Assembly: GCF_020010905.1 (NCBI RefSeq)
Contig: NZ_JAGJBY010000001.1
Span: forward strand, 5,662,001-5,726,000
Direction: 5' to 3'
Source of the DNA: Streptomyces acidiscabies
GTDB lineage: Bacteria > Actinomycetota > Actinomycetes > Streptomycetales > Streptomycetaceae
DNA length: 64,000 bases
In this document: positions 44,018 to 52,181 of the stretch, piece by piece
How positions within the stretch are numbered: the first letter of the stretch is position 1
How the letters are laid out: every line of letters starts with the position of its first letter
Translations under genes and position numbers: made by a program
Notes under the pieces: generated by a model
Seen by the model: the letters and a program-made list of their open reading frames with translations, nothing else
Database searches by the model: none
Told to the model about the DNA's origin: nothing

Positions 44018-44959
44018 ATGACGACCCGTGAGGTCGAGCACGAGATCACCGTCGCCGCGCCCGCCGAAGCCGTCTACCGCCTCATCGCCGACGTGGAGAA
44101 CTGGCCCCGGATCTTCCCGCCCACCATCCACGTCGACCGGGTCGAGCACGGCGGCGGCGAGGAACGCATCCGGATCTGGGCCACGGCGAACGGCGAGACG
44201 AAGAACTGGACCTCCCGCCGCACCCTGGACCCGCAGGCCCTGCGGATCACCTTCCGCCAGGAGATCAGCGCCCCGCCGGTCGCCGCGATGGGCGGCGCCT
44301 GGATCATCGAACCCCTCGACGCACAGAACGCACGGGTCCGCCTCACCCACGACTACCGCGCCCTCGACGACGATCCGCAGAGCCTCGCCTGGATCGACGA
44401 GGCCGTGGACCGCAACAGCCGCTCCGAACTCGCCGCCCTGCGCACCAACGTGGAGGCAGCGCACGCCGCCGCCGACCTGACGTTCTCCTTCACCGACAGC
44501 GTCACCGTCGCCGGCACCGCCAAGGACCTCTACGCCTTCGTCGACGAGGCCGGCCTGTGGGCCGAACGGCTCCCGCACGTCGCGTCCGTACGCCTCACCG
44601 AGGACACCCCCGGCCTCCAGACCCTGGAGATGGACACCCGCGCCAAGGACGGCTCCACGCACACCACCAAGTCGTACCGCGTGACCTTCCCCCACCACCG
44701 CATCGCCTACAAGCAGGTCACCCTGCCCGCGCTGATGACCCTGCACACCGGGGTGTGGACGTTCGAGGAGACCGAGGCCGGCACGGTCGCCTCCTCCCAG
44801 CACACCGTCAGCCTCAACACCGCCAACATCGCCGCCGTCCTCGGCGCCGACGCGACCGTGGACGACGCCCGCGCCTACGTCCACACCGCCCTGTCCACCA
44901 ACAGCCTCGCCACCCTCGGCCACGCCAAGGCGTACGCCGAGAACCAGCACCGGCCATGA
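44018..44959 (+). CDS. Didomain aromatase/cyclase
   Basis: The 313-residue protein has two SRPBCC domains in tandem (about residues 1-145 and 155-310; markers EVEHEITVAAPAEAVYRLI and TFSFTDSVTVAGTAKDLYAF). Didomain aromatase/cyclases act on C9-reduced polyketides and form the first aromatic ring. This fits the ketoreductase encoded just upstream. AGGAG lies 9 bp before ATG 44018. The monooxygenase gene overlaps its stop by 4 bp. Confidence 0.93.
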   Translation: MTTREVEHEITVAAPAEAVYRLIADVENWPRIFPPTIHVDRVEHGGGEERIRIWATANGETKNWTSRRTLDPQALRITFRQEISAPPVAAMGGAWIIEPLDAQNARVRLTHDYRALDDDPQSLAWIDEAVDRNSRSELAALRTNVEAAHAAADLTFSFTDSVTVAGTAKDLYAFVDEAGLWAERLPHVASVRLTEDTPGLQTLEMDTRAKDGSTHTTKSYRVTFPHHRIAYKQVTLPALMTLHTGVWTFEETEAGTVASSQHTVSLNTANIAAVLGADATVDDARAYVHTALSTNSLATLGHAKAYAENQHRP

Positions 44960-46272
44960 CCGCACCGGACACGGACGTCATCGTCGTCGGCGCGGGACCC
45001 GTCGGCCTGCTGCTCGCCGGGGAGCTGCGCCTCGGCGGCGCGCGGGTCGTCGTACTGGAACGCCTGGAGGCCCCCACCACCGAGTCCCGCGCCTCCACCC
45101 TGCACGCCCGCACCATGGAGATCTTCGACAGCCGGGGCCTGTGGGGCGGCGCCGACACCCCGGCGAGCGACCCGCGCGGCCACTTCGCGGGCATCCCCCT
45201 CGACCTGACGCTCCCCGGCAGCAGGCCCGGCCTGTGGAAGGTCCCGCAGTACGACACCGAACGCCTCCTGGGCCGGTGGGCCGAGGAGTTGGGCGCCGAC
45301 GTCCGGCGCGGCCACGAGGTGCGGGCGGTCACCGACGCGGGGGAGTACGTCGAGGTCGAGGCCACCGGCGGCGTCCTGCGCGCCGCATACCTCGTCGCCT
45401 GCGACGGCCAGGACAGCACCGTACGCGCTCTCCTGGGCGCCGACTTCCCCGGCCACGACGCGCGCCGCGAGCTGCTGCGGGCCGACGTCGACGGGATCGA
45501 CGTACCCGACCGGCGCTTCGAGCGGCTGCCGGACGGGCTGGCCATCGCCGCGCGCCGCGCGGACGGGGTGACCCGGGTGATGGTGCACGAGCACGGCGCA
45601 CCCGTCCCCGTACGGACCGGCGCTCCCGCCTACGACGAGATCGTGCGCGCCTGGAAGCGGGTCACCGGCGAGGACATCAGCGGCGGAACCCCCTTGTGGG
45701 TGAACGCCTTTGACGACACCACCCGCCAGCTCACCCACTACCGGCACGGCCGCATCCTGTTCGCGGGCGACGCGGCGCACCGGCAGCCGCCCATCGGCGG
45801 CCAGGCCCTCAACCTCGGCCTCGCGGACGCCTTCGACCTGGGGTGGAAGCTCGCCGCCGAGGTCACCGGCCGCGCTCATGTGCTCGACACCTACCACGCC
45901 GAACGCCACCCGGCCGGCGTGCGCGTCCTGGCCTCGATCGAGGCACAGGCGACCCTGTTGTTCGGCGGCCCCGAGGTCGACCCGGTGCGCGCGCTGCTCA
46001 CCGAACTGCTCGCGTACGAACCGGTCCGCACCCAACTCGCAGCGACGATCGGCGGCTTGGAGACCGGCGTACACCTCCCGCACCTGACGTACGCCGGCCG
46101 GGGACTGCTCCTCGGACCCGGCGACCCACCGGACCGCGACCTCCCCCACGCGCACGCCGAGACCTGGACCCTCCTACGGCCCGACGGCCACGTCGTGTGG
46201 GAGGACCCGGACCAGGCGCCGCCGCCCGAGGTGTACGACCGCTGGTTCGGACCCGCCCGAAAGGAACCCTGA
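44956..46272 (+). CDS. FAD-dependent aromatic hydroxylase
   Basis: The 438-residue enzyme belongs to the PheA/TfdB-like hydroxylases of aromatic polyketide pathways. VIVVGAGPVGLLLAGEL binds the ADP part of FAD, LVACDGQDSTVR carries the DG motif, and ILFAGDAAHRQPPIGGQALN binds the ribityl chain. It probably hydroxylates or oxidises an aromatic ring. It is co-translated with the aromatase/cyclase. Confidence 0.93.
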   Translation: MTAPDTDVIVVGAGPVGLLLAGELRLGGARVVVLERLEAPTTESRASTLHARTMEIFDSRGLWGGADTPASDPRGHFAGIPLDLTLPGSRPGLWKVPQYDTERLLGRWAEELGADVRRGHEVRAVTDAGEYVEVEATGGVLRAAYLVACDGQDSTVRALLGADFPGHDARRELLRADVDGIDVPDRRFERLPDGLAIAARRADGVTRVMVHEHGAPVPVRTGAPAYDEIVRAWKRVTGEDISGGTPLWVNAFDDTTRQLTHYRHGRILFAGDAAHRQPPIGGQALNLGLADAFDLGWKLAAEVTGRAHVLDTYHAERHPAGVRVLASIEAQATLLFGGPEVDPVRALLTELLAYEPVRTQLAATIGGLETGVHLPHLTYAGRGLLLGPGDPPDRDLPHAHAETWTLLRPDGHVVWEDPDQAPPPEVYDRWFGPARKEP

Positions 46273-46274
46273 CC

Positions 46275-46964
46275 ATGCCCCTGATCAAGCCCGACGACGG
46301 CTACCTGACCGTGTTCAACCTCTTCGAGACGGACACCCGGCCGCTCCAGGACGACGTCCTCGACGCGATGCGCGACATCATCGACAACGCCGACTACCCC
46401 GGCTGGGTCTCCTCGACCCTGCACTCCGGCGTGGACGAGCCCGGCACCGTCAACTACATCCAGTGGCGCAGCGCCGCTGCCCTCCAGGCCCGCTACGAGG
46501 GCCAGAAGTTCCAGCAGAAGACCGTGCCGCTGTTCCATAAACTCGCGCGCACCGTACGCCTGTTGAAGACCGAACTCGCCTTCACCCAGCACCACCCCGC
46601 GCTCGACGACGGCATCCGGATCTCGCCGGAACGCGACGACTACACCGTGGTGATCGTCCTCGACACGCGGCCCGAGGACCAGAAGGACCTCCTGGAGACC
46701 CTCGCCAAGCCCGACGAGTGGATCACGACGGTCCCCGGCTACCGCTCGCACACCTACTTCCGTGGCGTGGACGGCACGTTCATCGTCAACTACGCGCAGT
46801 GGGACGGCAAAGAGGCGTACGACGCGTTCCACACGCTCCCCGAGGAGCAGCGGCCCGCCGACATCCGTGCGGGGCGGGAGCGGGCGCGTTCCCTCGTCAC
46901 CGGACGGCAGGCCAACACGTACCGCGTGACGCATTCGCGGTCGGCGAAGGACGCGCCGGCATGA
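46275..46964 (+). CDS. SchA/CurD-like protein (spore-pigment type)
   Basis: The product has 229 residues and two ferredoxin-like halves. MPLIKPDDGYLTVFNLFETD and the end region WNTYRV-like (NTYRVTHSRS) mark the SchA/CurD family found in whiE-type grey spore pigment clusters; the fold is that of antibiotic biosynthesis monooxygenases. Its exact reaction is not established. GAAAGGA precedes ATG 46275. It lies between two FAD hydroxylase genes and overlaps the second. Confidence 0.9.
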   Translation: MPLIKPDDGYLTVFNLFETDTRPLQDDVLDAMRDIIDNADYPGWVSSTLHSGVDEPGTVNYIQWRSAAALQARYEGQKFQQKTVPLFHKLARTVRLLKTELAFTQHHPALDDGIRISPERDDYTVVIVLDTRPEDQKDLLETLAKPDEWITTVPGYRSHTYFRGVDGTFIVNYAQWDGKEAYDAFHTLPEEQRPADIRAGRERARSLVTGRQANTYRVTHSRSAKDAPA

Positions 46965-48460
46965 GCGACACGGACGTCATCGTCGTCGGCGCGGGGCCGA
47001 CCGGGCTGACGCTCGCCGCCGAACTGCGGCTGGGCGGGGCGCGGGTGACGGTCGTCGAGCGGCTGGCCGAACCCACCGGGCAGTCACGGGGGTTGGGGTT
47101 CACGGCGCGGGCCATGGAGGCGTTCGACCAGCGGGGGCTGCTGCCGAGGTTCGGGCCCGGGGATGCGCCGGAGATCAGTCCCGTGGGGCACTTCGGCGGG
47201 GTGCGGTTCGACTACACCGTGCTGCCCGGGGCGCACTTCGGGGCGCGGGGGATCCCGCAGTCGCGTACCGAAGCGGTGCTGGAGGCGTGGGCGGGGGAAC
47301 TCGGTGCCGTCATCCATCGGGGGTGGGAGTTCACGGGGCTGTCGGCCGACGATGCGTCCGTGTCGGTCGCGGTACAGACTCCGTCGGGGCCGCGCGAGTT
47401 GCGGGCCGCGTATGTCGTCGGTGCCGACGGCGGGCACAGCGCGGTGCGGGAGGCCGCCGGGATCGGGTTTCCCGGGACGCCCGCGTCCCGCGTGATGTAC
47501 CTCGCGGACGTGGTCGGCCGTTCGCTGCGGCCCCGGCCGCTCGGGGAACGCCTCGAACACGGCATGGTGATGGCGGCTCCCCTCACCGACACCGTGGACC
47601 GGATCATCGTCTGCCCGGACGGGGCACCGCCCCGCGAGGACGCGGCGCCCGTGACGTTCGCCGAGGTCGCGGACGCCTGGCTCCGGCTCACTGGCGAGGA
47701 CATCTCCGACGCCGACACCGAGTGGGTCAGCTCCTTCACCGACGCCACCCGGCAGGCGGCCACCTACCGCGCGGGCCGGGTCCTGGTCGCCGGGGACGCC
47801 GCGCACATCCACCTCCCGGCCGGCGGACAGGGCATGAGCACCGGCCTCCTGGACGCCTTCAACCTGGGCTGGAAACTCGCCGCCGAGGTCACCGGGCGCG
47901 CCCATCTCCTCGACACCTACCACGCCGAACGCCACCCGGCCGGGGCCCGGCTGCTGCTCAACACCCGGGCGCAGGGCACGGTCTTCCTCGGCGGGCGCGA
48001 GTCCGACCCGCTGCGCGCGCTGTTCGCCGAACTCATCGAGCACGACGACGTGAAACGGCATCTGGCCGGGGCCGTCAGCGGTCTCGACGTGCGGTACGAC
48101 CTCGGCGACGGCCATCCCCTCCTGGGCCGCCGCGTCGCACCGCGCGTACTGACCGGACCGGCGGGGGAGACGACCACCACCCGGCTCCTGCACCCCGCGC
48201 GCGGCGTTCTCCTCGACCTTGCCGACGACCCCGGGCTGAGGGCGGCAGCCGCACCCTGGCACGACCGGGTCACCGTCACCACCGCCACCCCGAAGCCCGC
48301 CGACGGTCCCGACGACGACCTGCGCGGCCTGCACACCCTGCTGATCCGCCCCGACGGACACGCCGCCTGGGCCTCGGACACGCCGGACGGCGAGGGGCTC
48401 AGCGCCGCGCTGCACCGGTGGTTCGGGACGCCCTCCGACCGAAAGGCAGCACCGGCATGA
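46961..48460 (+). CDS. FAD-dependent aromatic hydroxylase with thioredoxin-like C-terminus
   Basis: This 499-residue hydroxylase is of the PgaE/RdmE kind. VIVVGAGPTGLTLAAELRL binds FAD, VGADGGHSAVRE carries the DG motif and VLVAGDAAHIHLPAGGQGM the second FAD motif. The last 120 or so residues (LLHPARGVLLDLADDPGL) form the thioredoxin-like domain usual in this subgroup. It is a second oxygenase of the pathway; the upstream paralogue is shorter and lacks this domain. It overlaps both neighbours by 4 bp. Confidence 0.94.
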   Translation: MSDTDVIVVGAGPTGLTLAAELRLGGARVTVVERLAEPTGQSRGLGFTARAMEAFDQRGLLPRFGPGDAPEISPVGHFGGVRFDYTVLPGAHFGARGIPQSRTEAVLEAWAGELGAVIHRGWEFTGLSADDASVSVAVQTPSGPRELRAAYVVGADGGHSAVREAAGIGFPGTPASRVMYLADVVGRSLRPRPLGERLEHGMVMAAPLTDTVDRIIVCPDGAPPREDAAPVTFAEVADAWLRLTGEDISDADTEWVSSFTDATRQAATYRAGRVLVAGDAAHIHLPAGGQGMSTGLLDAFNLGWKLAAEVTGRAHLLDTYHAERHPAGARLLLNTRAQGTVFLGGRESDPLRALFAELIEHDDVKRHLAGAVSGLDVRYDLGDGHPLLGRRVAPRVLTGPAGETTTTRLLHPARGVLLDLADDPGLRAAAAPWHDRVTVTTATPKPADGPDDDLRGLHTLLIRPDGHAAWASDTPDGEGLSAALHRWFGTPSDRKAAPA

Positions 48461-48900
48461 GCACCGACGACTTTGTGGGCGCCTTGAGAGACCGTGCCGA
48501 CCTCACCGCCCTCGCCGACCTCTACGTCACCCACCTCGACCGCGACCGCCACCGCGACGACTGGTTCGGCGAGGTCTTCACCGACGACGCCCACCTCACC
48601 TTCCCCATGGGCGAGTACAAAGGAACCGCAGGCCTCACCGAGTTCCAGGAACTCGCCCGCACTACCTTCGAACGCACCCACCACACCGCCACCAACTACA
48701 CCGTCGACGTCGACGGCGACCGCGCCACGATCCGCGCGCACCTCACCGCCGTCCACGTCCGCAAGGCCGCCGCCCCCGCCGAGCACTTCACCATCGGCGG
48801 CCACTACGAGGCCGGTGCCGTCCGCACCGCCGACGGCTGGCGCATCCAGCGGTTCGTGTTCGACCTCGTGTGGCACGAAGGCCAGGCGCCGGGCCACTGA
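48457..48900 (+). CDS. SnoaL-like/NTF2-fold protein
   Basis: The 147-residue protein has the cone-shaped NTF2 fold (ALRDRADLTALADLYVTHLD, and TFPMGEYKGTAGLTEFQELA). SnoaL-like proteins act as cyclases, hydratases or oxygenase partners in aromatic polyketide pathways. It is the last gene of the strictly coupled run 40068-48900. Which reaction it performs cannot be told. Confidence 0.88.
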   Translation: MSTDDFVGALRDRADLTALADLYVTHLDRDRHRDDWFGEVFTDDAHLTFPMGEYKGTAGLTEFQELARTTFERTHHTATNYTVDVDGDRATIRAHLTAVHVRKAAAPAEHFTIGGHYEAGAVRTADGWRIQRFVFDLVWHEGQAPGH

Positions 48901-49057
48901 CCTCGCGATTTGACAGAGATCTGACGTACCGCGCAAAGACCTGACATCGACGCGTCTTGTACGGCCCGACCGGCCCCAACAGACTTGATCCGGGCCTGTC
49001 GGTGTGTCCCGGTCGGACCCCACCGGCCACTCCCGCAGCCCAGTGAGGAACCCCGTC

Positions 49058-50080
49058 ATGCCCCCTGGCACCAGCGAACTCCCCCTGCCCGTACAGGTGT
49101 TGCAGATCATCACGGCCGGCTGGCTGGCCCAGGCGGTCAGCGCGACCGCCGAACTCGGCGTCGCCGACACGCTCGCCGACGGACCCCGTACGCTCGCCGA
49201 GATCGCCGCCGCGACCGACACCCACGCGCCCAGCCTCTACCGGCTGCTGCGGGCCGGCGCCGACATCGGCCTGTTCACCGAACGCGACGACAAGGTCTTC
49301 GAGCTGACGCCGCTGGGCGACACCCTGCGCGCCGACAGCCCGGCGAGCCTGCGCAACTTCGCGATCTGGACCGGGCTGCCCGCCGAGCGGTACGCCTGGG
49401 CCGGGCTCGCGGACGCCGTCCGCACCGGGCACACCGCGTTTCCCGAGGTGCTCGGGAAATCCGTCTGGGACTACCTGCACGACCACCCCGAGGTGCTCGG
49501 CGTCTTCGACCGGGCCATGACCGAGGCGTCGCGGCAGATCATCGCGCCGGTCGTCGCCGCGTACGACTTCGGGCGGTTCGGGACGATCGTGGACGCGGGG
49601 GGCGGGCGGGGCGCACTGCTCGCGGCCGTCCTCGCCTCGGCGCCGGGTGCCCGGGGGGTTCTCTACGACCGTCCCGAGGTCATCGCCTCCGCCGGGCAGC
49701 CGCTGCGGGACGCCGGGGTCGCGGAGCGGGCCGAGCTGGTCGCCGGGGACTTCTTCGAGTCCGTACCGGGCGGCGCCGATGCCGTGATCTTCTCCAACAT
49801 CCTGCACGACTGGGACGACGAGCAGTCCCGGCGGATCCTGGTCAACGCGCGGGAAGCGCTGGCCGAGGGGGGCCACGTGCTGCTCGTCGAGGCGGTGCTG
49901 CCGGACCGGCCGCGTCCCTCGCCGACCGTCTCGCTGATGGACCTCGACATGCTCGTCGTCGCCGGGGGACAGCAGCGGACCGCCGCCGAGTTCGGGGCAC
50001 TGCTCGCCGACGCGGGGCTGAAGCTCACGCGGATCGTGCCGGGCGGCCACTGCAGTGTCGTCGAGGCCGTCCGGGCCTGA
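49058..50080 (+). CDS. SAM-dependent O-methyltransferase
   Basis: The enzyme has 340 residues. An N-terminal winged-helix dimerisation domain is followed by a Rossmann SAM domain with IVDAGGGRGALLAAVL (motif I) and ILHDWDDEQSRRIL, the signature of small-molecule O-methyltransferases related to TcmN C-terminal and DnrK enzymes. GTGAGGA precedes ATG 49058. It is separated from the core operon by 157 bp with its own possible promoter and probably methylates a phenol of the polyketide. Confidence 0.93.
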   Translation: MPPGTSELPLPVQVLQIITAGWLAQAVSATAELGVADTLADGPRTLAEIAAATDTHAPSLYRLLRAGADIGLFTERDDKVFELTPLGDTLRADSPASLRNFAIWTGLPAERYAWAGLADAVRTGHTAFPEVLGKSVWDYLHDHPEVLGVFDRAMTEASRQIIAPVVAAYDFGRFGTIVDAGGGRGALLAAVLASAPGARGVLYDRPEVIASAGQPLRDAGVAERAELVAGDFFESVPGGADAVIFSNILHDWDDEQSRRILVNAREALAEGGHVLLVEAVLPDRPRPSPTVSLMDLDMLVVAGGQQRTAAEFGALLADAGLKLTRIVPGGHCSVVEAVRA

Positions 50081-50146
50081 TCCCGCGGCGGCGGGTGATC
50101 AACTCCCGTACGCCGTACCGATGTTCCGTACCGAGGAAAGAAGCTC

Positions 50147-51064
50147 ATGACAGAACGGCTCGCACGCAAGCTGTGGTTCGGGATCGGACCCGGGGTCGCC
50201 GTCGCCGACGCGGCGGGTGTCGTCCAGCGGGTCGAGTACGCCGACCGGGCGGGGCTCGACTTCTTCGCGCTGTCCGACCACCCGTACTACGGGGACCGGC
50301 TGGAGGCGTACGGGGCGCTCGGGCTGCTGCTCGGGCGGACCCGGAACATCACCGGCGTCACGACCGTCACCAACCTGCCGACGCGGCCCGTGCCGTTGCT
50401 GGCCCGCACCCTGTCGACGCTGTCCGCGCTCTCCGGGGGGCGGGTCGTGCTCGGGATCGGCGCGGGGGGCTACTGGGACGACATCGAGCGCTTCGGGGCC
50501 GTACGGCTTGAGCCGGCCGCCGCCGTCCGTGCGCTGGAGGAAGCGGTCGGGCTGGTACGGGAGTTGTCCGGCGGCGGGGTGCGATCCGTCAGCCTGGACG
50601 GCGAGTTCAGCCGGGTCGTCGGGCTCGATCCCGCGCCGGTTCCCGCGCCGCTGGTCTGGACGGGGTCCGTGGGGCCCAAGTCCCTCGCCGTGACCGGGCG
50701 TTCGGCCGACGGGTGGATTCCCGGGAACGCGGCGGACTGGCACAGCGACCGGTACCGGACGTCGCGGCCGATCGTCGACGAGGCCGCCCGGGCCGCTGGG
50801 CGCGATCCCGCCGACGTGGTGACCGTCTTCAACCTGCCGGCCCGGATCACCGACATCCCCGTCAACACCCCGCGCGACGCGTCCGGCCGGTGGCTCGGGG
50901 GCTCCGTCGACCAGTGGATCACGGAGCTGACCGAGGCCGTCCTCGAACACGGCGCCTCCGGGTTCGTGTACTACGCCTCCGGCGACCCGACGGGCCAGAC
51001 CGGCCTCGCCCGCTGGGCCGAGGAGATCGTGCCGGCGGTTCGCGAGGCGGTCGCCAAAGGGTGA
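50147..51064 (+). CDS. LLM-class flavin-dependent oxidoreductase
   Basis: The 305-residue enzyme has the luciferase-like TIM barrel: LSDHPYYGDRLEAYGALGLL and LSGGRVVLGIGAGGYWDDIE. Such proteins use F420 or FMN. It follows the methyltransferase by 66 bp and could belong to the polyketide cluster (oxidation or reduction of the chromophore) or to the sulfur-related genes after the repeat region, which include another LLM enzyme. Context does not decide. Confidence 0.9.
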   Translation: MTERLARKLWFGIGPGVAVADAAGVVQRVEYADRAGLDFFALSDHPYYGDRLEAYGALGLLLGRTRNITGVTTVTNLPTRPVPLLARTLSTLSALSGGRVVLGIGAGGYWDDIERFGAVRLEPAAAVRALEEAVGLVRELSGGGVRSVSLDGEFSRVVGLDPAPVPAPLVWTGSVGPKSLAVTGRSADGWIPGNAADWHSDRYRTSRPIVDEAARAAGRDPADVVTVFNLPARITDIPVNTPRDASGRWLGGSVDQWITELTEAVLEHGASGFVYYASGDPTGQTGLARWAEEIVPAVREAVAKG

Positions 51065-51115
51065 TCGTCCATGAGCCAACCGCCGACGGGCCGACTGCCC
51101 GTGAGCTGGTCGCCG

Positions 51116-51900
51116 GAGGCCGGCTGGTGGTCGAGGCGGCGGCCAATGGTGGGCCGTCCAGCAGGCGCCTTCCGGGGGTCGGCCGTCCGGAGAGTCGGCC
51201 GTCGGAGGCTGGCCGTCCGGCGAGTCGTCCGCTGGGGGTCGGCTGGTGGTCGAGGCGGCGGTCGATGGTGGGTCGTCCGGCAGGCGTCTTCCGGGGGTCG
51301 GTCGTTCGGAGAGTCGTCCGCCGGGGGCTGGCTGGTGGTCGAGGCGGTGGCCGATGGACGGCCTTCCGGCAGGCGCCATCCGGGAGACGCCTTCCGGGGG
51401 TCGGTCGGTCGTCGGAGGCCGCCCGTTCGGCGAGTCGTCTGCCGGAGGCTGGCCGTTCGGCGAGTCGTCCGTCGGGGGCTGGCTGGTGGTCGAGGCGGTG
51501 GCCGATGGACGGCCTTCCGGCAGGCGCCATCCGGGAGACGCCTTCCGGGGGTCGGTCGGTCGTCGGAGGCCGCCCGCCCGGGGAGTCGTCTGCCGGAGGC
51601 TGGCCGTTCGGCGAGTCGTCCGCTGGGGGTCGGCTGGTGGTCGAGGCGGCCTTCCGGCAGGCGCCCGCCCGGGGAGTCGTCTGCCGGAGGCTGGCCGTCC
51701 GGCGAGTCGTCTGCCGGAGGCTGGCCGTCCGGCGAGTCGTCCGCCGAGGGTCGGCTGGTGGTCGAGGCGGCGGCCGATGGTGGGCCGACCGGCAGGCGCC
51801 TTCCGGGGGTCGGCCGTCGGGGGCCGCTCGGCCGGCGAGTCGTCTGCCGGAGCTGGCCGCCCGGTGAGTCGTCCGCTGGTGGTCGAGGCGGCGGCCGATG
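51116..51900. repeat. GC-rich minisatellite with 30-bp periodicity
   Basis: A 14-bp core GGTGGTCGAGGCGG occurs at 51126, 51245, 51334, 51485, 51636, 51757 and 51878; the distances (119, 89, 151, 151, 121, 121) are close to multiples of 30. Between the cores, 30-bp units starting GAGTCGTC run in tandem, with the clearest exact copies at 51674, 51704 and 51734. Each such unit contains GCCGGA...TCCGGC, which can form a 6-bp stem. Frames are open in several phases because of GC bias, but I see no ribosome site or domain. The block fills most of the gap between two transcription units. Confidence 0.8.
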
Positions 51901-52008
51901 GACGGCCGTCCGGCAGGCGCCGTTCGGGAGGCGGCCTGCCGGGAGGCGGCCGTCCGGAGAGTCGGCGGTCGGCCGGCCTCCGGTCGAGTCGCCGGACACC
52001 CGAGTCTC

Positions 52009-52064
52009 GCCCGACGCCCGACGCCCGACGCCCGACGCCCGACGCCCGACGCCCGACGCCCGAC
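52009..52064. repeat. Tandem heptamer GCCCGAC, eight copies
   Basis: Eight uninterrupted copies of GCCCGAC fill 52009-52064, followed by decaying copies. The unit length of 7 does not fit a coding repeat. It lies directly after the 30-bp-periodic block and 118 bp before the next gene. Such runs vary by slippage and may be miscounted in assemblies. Confidence 0.85.
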
Positions 52065-52181
52065 GCTCGCCGAGTCGCCTGTCGGCCGAGCCGCCCGACG
52101 CCCGCCGAGCAACAACCCTCCGTGAAGCGCTAGTCGAGGAATCACCGAATCCCCCCGCTCCCCACCGAGAGAGGTTCCGAG

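Noticed and set aside
43517..44959. 480-codon frame starting inside the ketoreductase gene
   Set aside because: Its first part is out of frame with the ketoreductase and lacks structure; only the part from ATG 44018 is the aromatase/cyclase.
40068..48900. Plain whiE spore-pigment cluster
   Set aside because: The SchA/CurD, cyclase and KS genes fit, but the ketoreductase and second FAD hydroxylase do not belong to the standard pigment set.
51116..52064. CRISPR array
   Set aside because: Repeats are adjacent or share diverged interiors rather than being exact repeats separated by unique spacers, and no cas genes are nearby.
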